Translations under genes and position numbers: made by a program
The notes under the pieces: model-generated
Databases searched by the model: none
Told to the model about the DNA's origin: nothing
The model's input: the letters and a program-made list of their open reading frames with translations, nothing else
Assembly: GCF_017498545.1 (NCBI RefSeq)
Contig: NZ_CP071793.1
Span: forward strand, 6,647,001 to 6,711,000
DNA length: 64,000 nt
Origin: Sulfidibacter corallicola
GTDB lineage: Bacteria; Acidobacteriota; Holophagae; Acanthopleuribacterales; Acanthopleuribacteraceae
Reading direction: 5' to 3'
Part shown: piece after piece, positions 54,461-63,491 of the stretch
Position numbering within the stretch: the first letter of the stretch is position 1
Layout of the letters: each line of letters starts with the position of its first letter

Positions 54461-57153
54461 GGCGAATCCTCCGCGCCTTCCGCGCCGAATCTGCCCTTGC
54501 TCATATGCACCCGTCGCCAGTTGGGTCCTTGCCAAAGGTCACTGGTGAGTCGCTGTTCCGCCTCCAAGAGCCGGTTGAAGTGGCTGGTGGTCTTGGCCTT
54601 GAGGTTTTTCGGGTGGTCGTCCTCGCTGATGGTGCCGTCCTCCACGACGACCACGCGATCGAACAACATCGCTTCTCGCACGTCGTGGGTGATGAAGAGA
54701 ATCGTCGCTTCCGGCCACCAATGACGCACCGTCTGCAGCAAATCGCGGCGTGCGGCGCGGTCCAGCCCGCGAAACGGCTCGTCGAGAATGATGAGTTGGG
54801 CCCCGGGGCGCATCAGGCCGCGGCCCAGCCGGACGCGGGTGCCCTGTCCACCGGAGAGAAAGGTGCCTTCCTCTCCCAATTCGGACTGCAATCCGCGCGG
54901 CAGGCTTTCGATGACGTCGTAGAGCATGGCGCTCGAGAAGAGCTCGGCCATCGAGCGCCGCACTTCCGGTTCCGCCCCGTATTGAATGTTGGCCAAGAGA
55001 CTGCGGTTCCAAAGGTTGACGGCGGGGCTCACCCAGGTGGTCTTGGCGCGCAGCCACTCCAGTTTCTCGAAATCCAGGCGCGAACCGTCGATGCGGATTT
55101 CACCCTGGTTGGGTCGATGCGTGCCCAGCAGCAACCCGGCGAGTGTCGACTTGCCCGCGCCCGAGGGCCCCACGATGGCCACGTGTTCGCCGACGCGGAT
55201 GCGCAGGTCGATATCCTTGAGAATCGTTTGGCCACTGGCTTTGACCGAGACCTGGCGCATGTCGATCTCGATGCCGCGGTTCGGATCGGTGACCGCTTGG
55301 CGGCCGAGGCTGTAGAGCGTGTCCTTGCCGGTGGTGATTTGGGAGTCGTCGCTGGCGAAGATGGCTTCCATCAAGCGTAGGGTCCGGTTGCGAATGCCCG
55401 GGTAGGATTGGACCCCGGAGATCAGGGTTTCACCGACGATCGGAATGCGCAGGGCCCAGAAGGCGAAAAGCAACACCGAACCGAGCTGTTGGGCGGCCTG
55501 GAGGTGGACGATGATCAGGGCCGCGGCCAGGCTGAAACCGGCCAAGGTGGTCAGGCCCTCGATCCAGACCGCGCGAACCTGGAGGGCGCGACCCGAGAGC
55601 GTCCACTCCACCAGCAGGCAGTCGTGGGCCCGCGATACGGAGCGCTCGGCTCCGTGGGTACGGCAGGCGACCAGTCCCTTGAGGGAATCCAGGTAATAGG
55701 TCGTCAGGCTGCCGCCGTGGGTGCGGTGGCGCATGTCCGGCGACGCCAACAGCGGTGCGAGGAAGAGGGGCAGCGCCAGGAACAGCGTGGTGCCGACGAT
55801 CGCGAGCACGGCCACGCGTGGGTCGAGCCAGATGAGGCCGGCGGTGGTCAGAATCAGCCCGAAGGTGTTGTTGATGATGCGGCTGACCACGCTGGATATC
55901 TGGCGGATGTCGGTCACGCTGTGGCAGCGCTCGCTGATATCGCCCAGGGACAGCGTGCTCAGGTAGGCCCGGCTCAGGCGCGGCAATTTCTGGAGAAAGG
56001 CCATGCGCAGGCGGGCTTCGATCTTACCGCCGATGCGCAGGCGGGCCTGGGTGATCAGGAACTGCAGGGCGAGCTGGCTGACGAGAAAAAGCAGAATGAT
56101 CAGGATCCCGGAAAGCCGTTGGTTGGCGTTGAGGGTGGCGCCCATGTCGAGCAGGGAGCGGAAGAGCAGGGCCTCGATCATGGTGCCGGAGGCCATCACC
56201 GCCAGGGCCAGCAGGTAGAACAGCGGCATGACCAAACCGTCCTGGAGCATGAGGTGCAACAGGTAGGTCATCGGATGGGGCAGGCGGGCGCGGCGAATGG
56301 GTCTCGGGCTGGAGCCCGTGACCGGATTGGGGCGCCCCAATCCCTCCACGCTGAGCACCAGGACGCCGCGCTGCTCGAGCTGATCGTGGCCTTCCGCGTC
56401 GGGATTGGTGGGCACCACGCTCCAATAGCGTTCCGGAATGACCGCATCGACGCGACCCGGCGTCTCGACGACGCGGTGGACCAGGCGTTGCAGCGCGTGT
56501 TCGGCTTCGCTGCCGCGATCCAGGCCGCCGCTGTCCACCAGCGCCATGGTGAGACGCGTGGCCGCCTCCAACGCGGCCAGGCCGAACCACGAGGTGTCCG
56601 CCAGGGCCGCCGCGATCAGGGTCTCCCGTGTGTCGACGGCAATGCCCAGCCGATCCAGCACTCGGTCCAGGCGATCGAGAAACGAGGTCTCGCCGGCCCA
56701 TTGGCGCCAGTCCACCTCGTCGATCTTGCGCCGGATTTCCTCCGCCTCCTCCAAGAACCGACGGCGTTTGGGCCAGCAGCGGCCCCTGCGCGTGTCCAGC
56801 ACCTGGAGACGGCTCCCCAGTTGGTTCCAAACCACACAGAAGTGGTTGCTGCCCCGCATTCGGCTGGTTTTGATGATCGAGGGCCGGGTGCTGTGCCTGT
56901 CCTGGAACAGGAGTTCGGCGGGAACGATTTCCTCGCGTACCTGAACCCCGAAACGGCAGGCCAGGTGGCCGATGGCCGAGGCGTCGGTACCGTCGACGGC
57001 CGTGCGGCACAACCGGCGCAGTTCATCCAGGCTGGCCTCCACGCCCAAGCCCTCCATCAGGCATTTGAGGGCCGTGGGTCCGCTGTCCATGTCCGAGTTC
57101 TGTATGCGCTCGGGAATCAGAAAGCGCGCGGACAGGGCGCCGCCATGGAGCAT
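54457..57153 (-). CDS. ABC exporter with C39-like peptidase domain lacking the catalytic Cys (NHLP-type)
   Basis: 898 residues from the ATG at 57153, which overlaps the HlyD stop as ATGA; an open frame further upstream is a shadow. The N-terminal 140 residues align with C39 peptidases: the Cys motif (usually QxxCGP) reads NSDMDSGP, so Ser24 replaces Cys, while His104 (SNHF) and Asp120 (QVLD) are kept. A linker of about 190 residues is followed by six transmembrane segments (about 300-600) and an ABC domain with GPSGAGKST, LSGGQGTRVRLGR and LIILDEPF. True C39 exporters cut a double-Gly leader during export; a Cys-less domain, as in HlyB, only binds substrate. No leader-peptide gene is seen nearby. 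Confidence 0.85.
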   Translation of the reverse strand: MLHGGALSARFLIPERIQNSDMDSGPTALKCLMEGLGVEASLDELRRLCRTAVDGTDASAIGHLACRFGVQVREEIVPAELLFQDRHSTRPSIIKTSRMRGSNHFCVVWNQLGSRLQVLDTRRGRCWPKRRRFLEEAEEIRRKIDEVDWRQWAGETSFLDRLDRVLDRLGIAVDTRETLIAAALADTSWFGLAALEAATRLTMALVDSGGLDRGSEAEHALQRLVHRVVETPGRVDAVIPERYWSVVPTNPDAEGHDQLEQRGVLVLSVEGLGRPNPVTGSSPRPIRRARLPHPMTYLLHLMLQDGLVMPLFYLLALAVMASGTMIEALLFRSLLDMGATLNANQRLSGILIILLFLVSQLALQFLITQARLRIGGKIEARLRMAFLQKLPRLSRAYLSTLSLGDISERCHSVTDIRQISSVVSRIINNTFGLILTTAGLIWLDPRVAVLAIVGTTLFLALPLFLAPLLASPDMRHRTHGGSLTTYYLDSLKGLVACRTHGAERSVSRAHDCLLVEWTLSGRALQVRAVWIEGLTTLAGFSLAAALIIVHLQAAQQLGSVLLFAFWALRIPIVGETLISGVQSYPGIRNRTLRLMEAIFASDDSQITTGKDTLYSLGRQAVTDPNRGIEIDMRQVSVKASGQTILKDIDLRIRVGEHVAIVGPSGAGKSTLAGLLLGTHRPNQGEIRIDGSRLDFEKLEWLRAKTTWVSPAVNLWNRSLLANIQYGAEPEVRRSMAELFSSAMLYDVIESLPRGLQSELGEEGTFLSGGQGTRVRLGRGLMRPGAQLIILDEPFRGLDRAARRDLLQTVRHWWPEATILFITHDVREAMLFDRVVVVEDGTISEDDHPKNLKAKTTSHFNRLLEAEQRLTSDLWQGPNWRRVHMSKGRFGAEGAEDSP

Positions 57154-58331
57154 CAAGTTCCCTCCGCGCGAACGTCCTCGTTCGATTTGCCCATGCGACC
57201 GAGCATGCGCCATAAAAGGGCTGCCGGTGAAATGCGTTCGATTTCGACTTCCACCGTGCCCGGCAGACCGTGTTGGAGAGGGACCCGGTATTCGCTGGGG
57301 GGCTCGAGTTGAATCTCGATGCGCACTCTGCCGTCGCGGGTCTCGCGTCCGGTGCGGCGAACCGTCGCCGGCAGGTAGCCGAATTGGGTCCATGGAAATC
57401 CGTCGAGCTTGATGCGGGCGCGTTGGCCCGGAAATATACGCGCGAGGGACTGGCGTGGCTCGAACCAGGCGACGGCGATCAAATCACCGGTGGGCAGAAT
57501 GGTGCCGAGCGTTTCTCCCTGGCTCACGAAGCTCCCGCTCGGGTAGGTTCCCACGTCGGCCAGCGTTCCGCTGACTGGGGCGCGAATCTCCAAGTGGCGG
57601 AGGCGATGGGTATAGAGGGCGTTCTGGTTGCGCAACCATTCCGAACGCGCCAGTTGCACCTCCCGCTCGCGTTCCAGTTCCGCCAGTTCCGCACGGGCCA
57701 GTGCCGCTTCCTGGCCGATGCTGGTTCCCTGGCGCGCGAGGCTGGCGCGCTGCACTTCCGAACGAGCCCGTGACTGGTTCAGCTCCGCGCTGGTCCGTTG
57801 CGCTTCCGCCTCCGGCAGGATGCCCCTGCGAAACAGGTCCTCGTTTCGCGCCGATTCCCGTGCGGCCTGTTCCGACCTGCTCTCGGCCTCGCGCAGGCGG
57901 GCCTCGTTCTCGGTTCGGGCTTGGTCCGCTTCCTTCCGGATCAGCCCGACCGCTTCCTTCTGGGCCCTGATCTGATCCTCCAAGGCCGCCAATTGACGCT
58001 CCAACATGCGCCACTCCGCCTGGACGGAACTCTGTTCCAATCGCAGCTCCTCACCATCCAGGACCAGCAGCACCTCGTCCTTCTGAACCGCCTGTCCCAG
58101 GGCCATGTATTGGTTCGCGACCTTGCCCGCCGATTGGGTGGTCAGCGGGTGCGGTGGCGGAAACTGTTCCAGGCGGCATCGATCCGATGACTCGAAAAGC
58201 AGCAGTGATGAGAAGAAGAACCAGTATCCCCAGACGAAAATCACCAATAAAATAAGTACCTTACCCGCTATCAAGTATTTCGGGTTGTCTGCGCGGATAG
58301 CGCGCATCGTTTGCGAGAACAATACCGACAT
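57153..58331 (-). CDS. HlyD-family membrane-fusion (adaptor) protein
   Basis: 392 residues: one transmembrane helix (about 20-42), a biotinyl-lipoyl-like half motif (GKVANQYMALGQAVQKDEVLLVLDG), a long coiled coil (about 90-225, rich in Glu/Arg/Ala), the second lipoyl half (LRHLEIRAPVSGTLADV with YPSGSFVSQGETLGTIL) and a beta-barrel domain (about 285-370). Such adaptors join an inner-membrane ABC exporter to an outer-membrane channel. It heads the operon and overlaps the next gene as ATGA. GGAGCG precedes the start. No TolC-like gene lies within the window, so the outer-membrane factor must be elsewhere. Confidence 0.9.
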   Translation of the reverse strand: MSVLFSQTMRAIRADNPKYLIAGKVLILLVIFVWGYWFFFSSLLLFESSDRCRLEQFPPPHPLTTQSAGKVANQYMALGQAVQKDEVLLVLDGEELRLEQSSVQAEWRMLERQLAALEDQIRAQKEAVGLIRKEADQARTENEARLREAESRSEQAARESARNEDLFRRGILPEAEAQRTSAELNQSRARSEVQRASLARQGTSIGQEAALARAELAELEREREVQLARSEWLRNQNALYTHRLRHLEIRAPVSGTLADVGTYPSGSFVSQGETLGTILPTGDLIAVAWFEPRQSLARIFPGQRARIKLDGFPWTQFGYLPATVRRTGRETRDGRVRIEIQLEPPSEYRVPLQHGLPGTVEVEIERISPAALLWRMLGRMGKSNEDVRAEGT

Positions 58332-58481
58332 TGACGCTCCGGTGATATGCGTTCATGGATGCAATATGCAACAGAACGGGGGGTTTACGGGAAAACGGGC
58401 GCCAGGGTGGGGAAACGGTATCTCTATCTTTGCAAAATCAAACGAGAAATTGAACCAAAATCAGGAATTTGACTTCATTCG

Positions 58482-60344
58482 TCACTCTTGATTTCGGAGT
58501 CTTTGCAGGGCGTCGCCGGCTGGTCGATAATGAGGCGCCAATGCCAAGGCCAGCTCGTAACAGGCGCGAGCCTGGTCGATGCGACCGGCTCGTTCGGCCA
58601 ACATGCCCGCCAGAAGTCGGGTTTTTTCGGATACCCCGCCATACCGTTCCGCGCCCGCCAACGCCGTTTGGGCGGCGTCCGCATGGCCCGCGTCCTTCAG
58701 TGCGATGGCCAGGCGGAAGAGGCCGTTGCCGCTGTAGGGACGACGTCTGGAAAAGGCCTGGGCGACCGCGACCGCGTGGCCTCGGTCGGGATCCTGGTTG
58801 ACGGCCAGGGTGACCCATCGATCCAGTGCCTTGATATCCACCGGAAACCGCGTGTGGGCCGCTTCCATAAACGCCGCCGCCTCGGCGATGCGGCCCTGGC
58901 GTTCCAGGTCGTTGCCTGCGGCCAGCAGCTTCGAGGCCCAACCCGCCTGGATGTAGAGCCAAATCAGGATCGCTTGAAGCGCGATCAGTGGGATAAGCTG
59001 CGCCAAACGTCGCGCGGTCCTTGGTTTCGGATGATGTTCGTTTTCTGCGGCAGCGGGTTCCCGGGAGGATACCCCGCAACCCATCCAGAACCAAAACAGC
59101 CAGCCGGATACGGGCATGGCCAGCGGAAAGGAGAAAAGGCTGTCGATCAAAAGGGCGCACAACGCCGCGGCGGCTCCGAGGCATTGTCTCCACGAATCAC
59201 CGTCACTTCGCGAAATCCCGTTCAGATAGCCGAACATGGCCAGCCCGACGAGCAGGCAGAGGCACAGAAAGCCCGGCAGACCCAGTTCGACCAGGGTTTC
59301 CAGCAGATCGTTGTGTAGCCGTTTCGGTGCGACGTGCAGCGCGTAGGTGGCGGTGTCCATGACCGCGTCGTGATAACGGGGGTAGTGGACCGGGAACTGG
59401 CCCAGGCCGACACCCGTCAGGGGTTTGTCGACGACCATCTTCATCGAATTCGCGTAAAGGGACGCCCGAACCGAGACGGTATTCACCTGGCCGTCGCGGT
59501 TTTCACCCGGATTGGCGAAACTCAGCAGCTTACGCAGCGGCGTGTCGGCGTGGGCGGTTCCTTTGGTCGCCATGATGCCCAGGCCGAACAGGAGCAGGGT
59601 CCCGGCCAACAGGATGCCTCGAAGCAGATGCCCGTTATCGGTTCCGCGTCGGGCCCGAAACACGTAAAACGCGAAGGCGATCGCCGATGCCAGGCCGATC
59701 GCGATCCAGGCGGCGCGGGTCCCGGTCGCGAACAGGTAGCCGACACCCGGCAGGACCATTGCCAGTCGAAGCGGCATGGTTCTCGTTTCGCCGCACAGCA
59801 GGTGGACACAGCCGATCGGGAGGACGCCGGTCAGGAATTGGGCCGCAAGGTTCCGGTTGAGGAAGGTCGATGACGGTGGAAAGAGCTGAACGAAGGGTGG
59901 TACGTCCAGGCCGGCGTACTGGGCCAGCCCGATCAGCGAGACCGGTACCGTCGACCATAGGGCCGTTCGAAGTAGGGGTTCGCGGGCGCCGGGGATCGAC
60001 CAGAGCCAGGCCGCCAGCGGCATCGCCTGTACCAGTGTGACCAGTTTGGCGAGCTTCCAACCGGCGGACAGCCGATCGTGGGCCCAAATCAGGGAGACGC
60101 CTGCGAAAACCAGCCACATGGCGAAGGTCGCCCACGGTACGCGGGCCCTTGCCCCCGTACTGCGCGACACGCAGAAACACAGGGTCACCGCCAAGGCCCA
60201 AACCTGGACCAACAGGAAGCGCGGGATACCGGCAGGATCCGCCAATCCCGGAAGGTAGCAGAGTGGCAGCAGGATCATCGCCGCACGGGTCAGGATCAGG
60301 GCGGTGTGTTCAGGGGTGGATCGTTGTAGGACGGAATTGGACAT
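58482..60344 (-). CDS. O-antigen ligase/polymerase-like (Wzy_C) membrane protein with TPR tail
   Basis: 620 residues. About 10-12 hydrophobic segments (1-455) include the Wzy_C/WaaL region with the large periplasmic loop (KPLTGVGLGQFPVHYPRYHD... RLHNDLLETLVELGLPGFLC), the usual conserved His/Arg block. From about residue 465 a helical part with repeated TPR-like units (AEAAAFMEAAHTRFP, AAQTALAGAERYGGV, DQARACYELALALAPHYRPAGDAL) follows, found in many bacterial members of this family. Roles range from O-antigen ligation to glycosylation of pilins or other proteins. The gene precedes the exporter operon on the same strand with a gap of 150 bases; glycan substrate genes are not adjacent. The GC-rich start is weakly supported by the upstream sequence. 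Confidence 0.82.
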   Translation of the reverse strand: MSNSVLQRSTPEHTALILTRAAMILLPLCYLPGLADPAGIPRFLLVQVWALAVTLCFCVSRSTGARARVPWATFAMWLVFAGVSLIWAHDRLSAGWKLAKLVTLVQAMPLAAWLWSIPGAREPLLRTALWSTVPVSLIGLAQYAGLDVPPFVQLFPPSSTFLNRNLAAQFLTGVLPIGCVHLLCGETRTMPLRLAMVLPGVGYLFATGTRAAWIAIGLASAIAFAFYVFRARRGTDNGHLLRGILLAGTLLLFGLGIMATKGTAHADTPLRKLLSFANPGENRDGQVNTVSVRASLYANSMKMVVDKPLTGVGLGQFPVHYPRYHDAVMDTATYALHVAPKRLHNDLLETLVELGLPGFLCLCLLVGLAMFGYLNGISRSDGDSWRQCLGAAAALCALLIDSLFSFPLAMPVSGWLFWFWMGCGVSSREPAAAENEHHPKPRTARRLAQLIPLIALQAILIWLYIQAGWASKLLAAGNDLERQGRIAEAAAFMEAAHTRFPVDIKALDRWVTLAVNQDPDRGHAVAVAQAFSRRRPYSGNGLFRLAIALKDAGHADAAQTALAGAERYGGVSEKTRLLAGMLAERAGRIDQARACYELALALAPHYRPAGDALQRLRNQE

Positions 60345-60374
60345 GAAGCGGCCATCTCGAGAGAGTCGAACGAC

Positions 60375-60449
60375 AAACCGCGTTCCCCTCTGGAAACGCG
60401 GTTCGCTTCGTGAATCCGGGCCTTTGGATCCTATGGTTCCAAGGCCCGG
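60375..60449 (-). terminator. Two hairpins between the secreted protein gene and the ligase-like gene
   Basis: AACCGCGTTCC and GGAAACGCGGTT (60375-60403), and CCGGGCCTTTGG and CCAAGGCCCGG (60417-60449) form strong stems. Neither is followed by a clear T-run on the minus strand, so they may be attenuating or RNA-stabilising structures rather than true terminators. Their place, just after the minus-strand gene's stop, suggests a 3'-end function. Confidence 0.5.
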
Positions 60450-60485
60450 GTGATTGGGGTTACGGGTGACTCCGTCGCGCCGGGA

Positions 60486-62153
60486 TCATTGGCACCGGTA
60501 GCCTGAATCCACGTAGTGAATGATGTGAAGCACATCCGTCCGCTCCGAGTTGGTGCAGTAGTCCATTCGATCGCGATCACCCCAAAGCGAGACGATCGTG
60601 GCATAGGCCGCGATATTCCGGTTGCCTTGCACTTGAACGGCGGAGACGCGGTCCATGATGCGATCACCGGCCCCGTCACCGTTTTTGTACAGCAGGAGAT
60701 CGGCCGTGTAGCGAGCGCCATGTCCCACCGGCTCCAGCAGGAAAGCCGTCGTGATGCCGGGCTCGACCAAGCTGGACAAGGGGAAGCGGTTGAGTCCCGG
60801 CTCCAGTTCCAGGAAGGTTACGTTCATGGCGGTGCCATCCCGATCGAGTGCGGCCAGGGCGAGGCGCAAAGGGGCATTCCGCACGTTGTTGAGAACCAGG
60901 GACGATTCGGACCAGGCGCCCTCGTAATCGAGTTCGCCGTCGACGGGCAAGGCACTGCGCGTCAATTGAAAATCCGAGTGGCCGTGCACGTCCAGGATAT
61001 CGCTTCCTTCGGTCATGGCCATCGAACGCGGTTCGAAGTCGGTCGGGTGGAAACTGGAACGGACGGCCATGGGCGAGTCCCCGACGGTCACCACCTCGGT
61101 ATCCGCCAGGAGGGCGGCGACACCCGCGGCTTCTTCGACATCGTGGCCGGTCGGGACACCGGGCTCGGCGCTGTTGACCGTGAGTACCTGGCCACTGTTG
61201 GGCTGTGCGGCGGAAACCGGGGCAAACGCCAATTTGGTTTCGCTTTGACCCGTGCCGGGATGCAGGAAGGAGAGGTGGTGGCCGACCGAGCCGAGATCCT
61301 CGATCGTGAAGTTCACCGTGTGGCTGGCGAATTTGGCCATCGCGGTCTCCTGGTGAATCGAGGACCAACCCGTGATGCGATCGGTGGCGGTCGCGTAGAG
61401 CGTGTATTCGCCGTCGTCCAGGGTCAAGAGCTGCGTGACCGGAAAGCTGAAGGTGTACAGGGGAAAGACATCGAATTGGGTCGAGCTCGCGAGGGTCGTG
61501 GTCCCCGCGTAATAGGCCTCGAGTTGTACGGTCACCGCTTGGGAATTGATGTTGCGGAGTCCGATGATGGTTTGCTGTGCGGCGCTTCCCTCGGTCGCCC
61601 GAACTTTGACGAGGGGGAAAGCGAGTTCGCTGGCGGCGTCATGGTAGTCACTGAACCGAGTCGTCGTCTGGCCGGTGACCGCCCCGTCGTTCGGATCCAG
61701 CGTCGTTTCGCGGGTCCAAACGGCCAGGTTCAGGCCTTCCGGGGTCACCATGCTCATCGAGCCGGCTACGGCGCCTGCGCCCGATCGAGAAGTGTGGATC
61801 ACGGTCGACGCCAACGGTTCCAGGGTTTTTTCGACGGTGTCCGTGGCGTTTTGGTCTTCGTCGACGAGCAGGGGATCCGTCATACCGTCCGCATTCAGTG
61901 CGGTCAGGGTGAAGGTGACGCTGTCGTAGGGGCTAGGGTTGAAGACGTGGACGCCCGTCCGGTGGTTTTCCCCATCGGCGAAGCCGTGGTCGTAAATGCG
62001 GAAGAGGTCTTCGCCGAGTCGCTGTTCATCGGTGTCGCGCAACGCGGACCAGACTTGGAGGCAGACGGCGAAGGCTGCAAGCAGGAAGAGTGTCGATTTG
62101 AGTGCCCGGGATCGAAAAGAACGAGAGAAAGATTTCGACATTGAAGAAGGCAT
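60486..62153 (-). CDS. Secreted beta-rich protein of unknown function
   Basis: 555 residues with an N-terminal signal sequence (hydrophobic core STLFLLAAFAVCLQVW, about 20-36). The rest is beta-rich, Thr/Ser/Asp-rich and without hydrophobic helices. Repeating sandwich-like units are suggested by TGVHVFNPSPYDSVTFTLTALNADG, QTIIGLRNINSQAVTVQLEAYYAG and SLVLNNVRNAPLRLALAALDRDG, each giving a LxNxxxxxVxxxLxAxxxxG pattern spaced about 140-240 residues apart. The first unit resembles the start of the serine-hydrolase protein at 44.2-46.9 kb. Two Cys lie near the C-terminus. A surface or periplasmic role is inferred; I do not recognise a family. The start could be Met1 or Met5. Confidence 0.7.
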   Translation of the reverse strand: MPSSMSKSFSRSFRSRALKSTLFLLAAFAVCLQVWSALRDTDEQRLGEDLFRIYDHGFADGENHRTGVHVFNPSPYDSVTFTLTALNADGMTDPLLVDEDQNATDTVEKTLEPLASTVIHTSRSGAGAVAGSMSMVTPEGLNLAVWTRETTLDPNDGAVTGQTTTRFSDYHDAASELAFPLVKVRATEGSAAQQTIIGLRNINSQAVTVQLEAYYAGTTTLASSTQFDVFPLYTFSFPVTQLLTLDDGEYTLYATATDRITGWSSIHQETAMAKFASHTVNFTIEDLGSVGHHLSFLHPGTGQSETKLAFAPVSAAQPNSGQVLTVNSAEPGVPTGHDVEEAAGVAALLADTEVVTVGDSPMAVRSSFHPTDFEPRSMAMTEGSDILDVHGHSDFQLTRSALPVDGELDYEGAWSESSLVLNNVRNAPLRLALAALDRDGTAMNVTFLELEPGLNRFPLSSLVEPGITTAFLLEPVGHGARYTADLLLYKNGDGAGDRIMDRVSAVQVQGNRNIAAYATIVSLWGDRDRMDYCTNSERTDVLHIIHYVDSGYRCQ

Positions 62154-62712
62154 GAACTGTAAAACCTCTGTTTAAACTAAATTGCCAATGCGGTGGATGG
62201 GTGGCTGTGAACGATGCCGAAGTACAATGGGACACCGATTGCCGTTAACTTGTCGCAAGGAGAATTTCCGAATGGAACCGATGTTTCACGCTCGCTGCGA
62301 CGGAGGAAACGAGAACGCACAATGCCCACACTTCATGGAAGTCCCAAATGGCCCGTTCATCCGCCAAAAAAAGATGAAAAAATAAAAAGACCTTGTTTGT
62401 GGTCTTTGTTGTGACTTCGAGACGGTTTTTCGAAGTACGTATGTCGGGCACTCTACCACTCCGGTGAACCCCTTGCAAGACTGTTTCGGAAAAATACGAA
62501 TATCGAAAAAACCGGATGATTGGAAATTGCGTGAAACAAGAGTGCATGCTTGTGTCGTGAAAAGAGCATTGGTTCGGTTTTTCTCGACGGACGTTTTCGG
62601 GGCGATCACCACTCCCTGCCGGCAACCGTTCCCTCTCGCGCGGAGAACCCCGTTCGGGTTAAACTCGAAGGTGACTTTCGAGGAGTCGGGCACCTGCGCC
62701 TACGAGGAGTGA
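62154..62712. other. Divergent intergenic region with an orphan minus-strand terminator
   Basis: 559 bases between the divergent secreted-protein gene and aat. It includes a minus-strand terminator (62384-62407) with no minus-strand gene upstream of it, so a small RNA is possible. A stretch near 62445-62465 looks on the minus strand like the D-arm of a tRNA, but no full cloverleaf can be made. Small frames have no domains. The aat gene's GAGGAG site is at its right end. Confidence 0.45.
62384..62407 (-). terminator. Orphan Rho-independent terminator (minus strand)
   Basis: On the minus strand AAAGACC and GGTCTTT form a seven-base stem with an eight-base loop, followed by TTATTTTTTC. The nearest minus-strand gene starts beyond it at 62153 and none ends before it, so the transcript it ends would be non-coding. 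Confidence 0.55.
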
Positions 62713-63417
62713 ATGACGATTTTCCAGCTTGACGATGAGCTGTGGTTCCCCAATCCGCGATTGGCGGAGAAACGAGGGATCGTGGCCGTCGGTGGCGATT
62801 TGCGTCCCGAGCGTTTGATTTTTGCCTATCGTACCGGCATTTTTCCCTGGTACAGCGAAGAAGAACCCATCATCTGGTGGTCGCCCGATCCGCGGTTCGT
62901 CCTGTACCCCAAGCAATTCAAACTACGGCGCAGCCTGCGGAAGACCATCAACAAGGGCGTGTTCGAAATCCGTTACGACACGGCCTTCGACAAGGTGGTG
63001 GAGCATTGCGCCCTGGCGGAGCGACCCGATCAGGACGGAACCTGGATCGTGAACGAGATGCAGGAAGCCTACAAGAAGCTGCACGAGCAGGGGTTGGCCC
63101 ACAGTATCGAGGCCTACCAGGACGGCGAGCTGGTGGGCGGCCTGTACGGCGTGGCCATGGGCCCGTTCTTTTTTGGCGAGAGCATGTTCTATCTGAAGCC
63201 CGATGCCAGCAAGGTGGCGTTGGTCGCCTTGGTGAACATGTATCGCGAAGCGGTCTTCATCGACTGTCAGGTCGCCAACGATTTTTTCACGTCGATGGGT
63301 GGGACCCATATTCCGCGGGACCGGTACCTGGACGCACTCTGGCGACATCGCGACGAACCCGGCCTGTGGAATCCGTCTTGGTCCGAGGCACACGAAGAAC
63401 CCACCGGCACCGACTGA
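62713..63417 (+). CDS. aat: Leucyl/phenylalanyl-tRNA-protein transferase
   Basis: 234 residues, full length for the family. The signature sequence near the N-terminus is present: FPNPRLA, GIVAVGGDL, LIFAYRTGIFPWYSE and PIIWWSPDPRFVL. The core has GTWIVNEMQEAYKKLHEQGLAHSIEAY and ELVGGLYGVAMGPFFFGESMF, and ends with DCQVANDFFTSMGGTHIPRDRYL. It transfers Leu or Phe from tRNA to proteins with N-terminal Arg or Lys, marking them for ClpAP (bacterial N-end rule). GAGGAG lies just upstream of the ATG. It converges with ftsZ. No clpS or clpA is adjacent within the window. Confidence 0.95.
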   Translation: MTIFQLDDELWFPNPRLAEKRGIVAVGGDLRPERLIFAYRTGIFPWYSEEEPIIWWSPDPRFVLYPKQFKLRRSLRKTINKGVFEIRYDTAFDKVVEHCALAERPDQDGTWIVNEMQEAYKKLHEQGLAHSIEAYQDGELVGGLYGVAMGPFFFGESMFYLKPDASKVALVALVNMYREAVFIDCQVANDFFTSMGGTHIPRDRYLDALWRHRDEPGLWNPSWSEAHEEPTGTD

Positions 63418-63445
63418 CCCCGATCGGGTGCGGCGTGCCAAAGAA

Positions 63446-63466
63446 GCGGCGACCCCGAGGGGCCGC
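63446..63466. terminator. GC hairpin between converging aat and ftsZ
   Basis: GCGGC and GCCGC arms with an inner CCC/GGG pairing form a stable stem in the 74-base convergent gap. A TTTTT run lies about 16 bases further on the plus strand, not adjacent, so terminator function is only possible. Confidence 0.35.
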
Positions 63467-63491
63467 CGTCGGAATGGGTGTTTTTCGAGAC

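Noticed and set aside
62440..62500. tRNA-like sequence on the minus strand (AGTGGTAGAGTGCCCGAC)
   Set aside because: It resembles a D-arm, but no acceptor stem, anticodon stem or T-arm with GGTTCGA can be placed around it.
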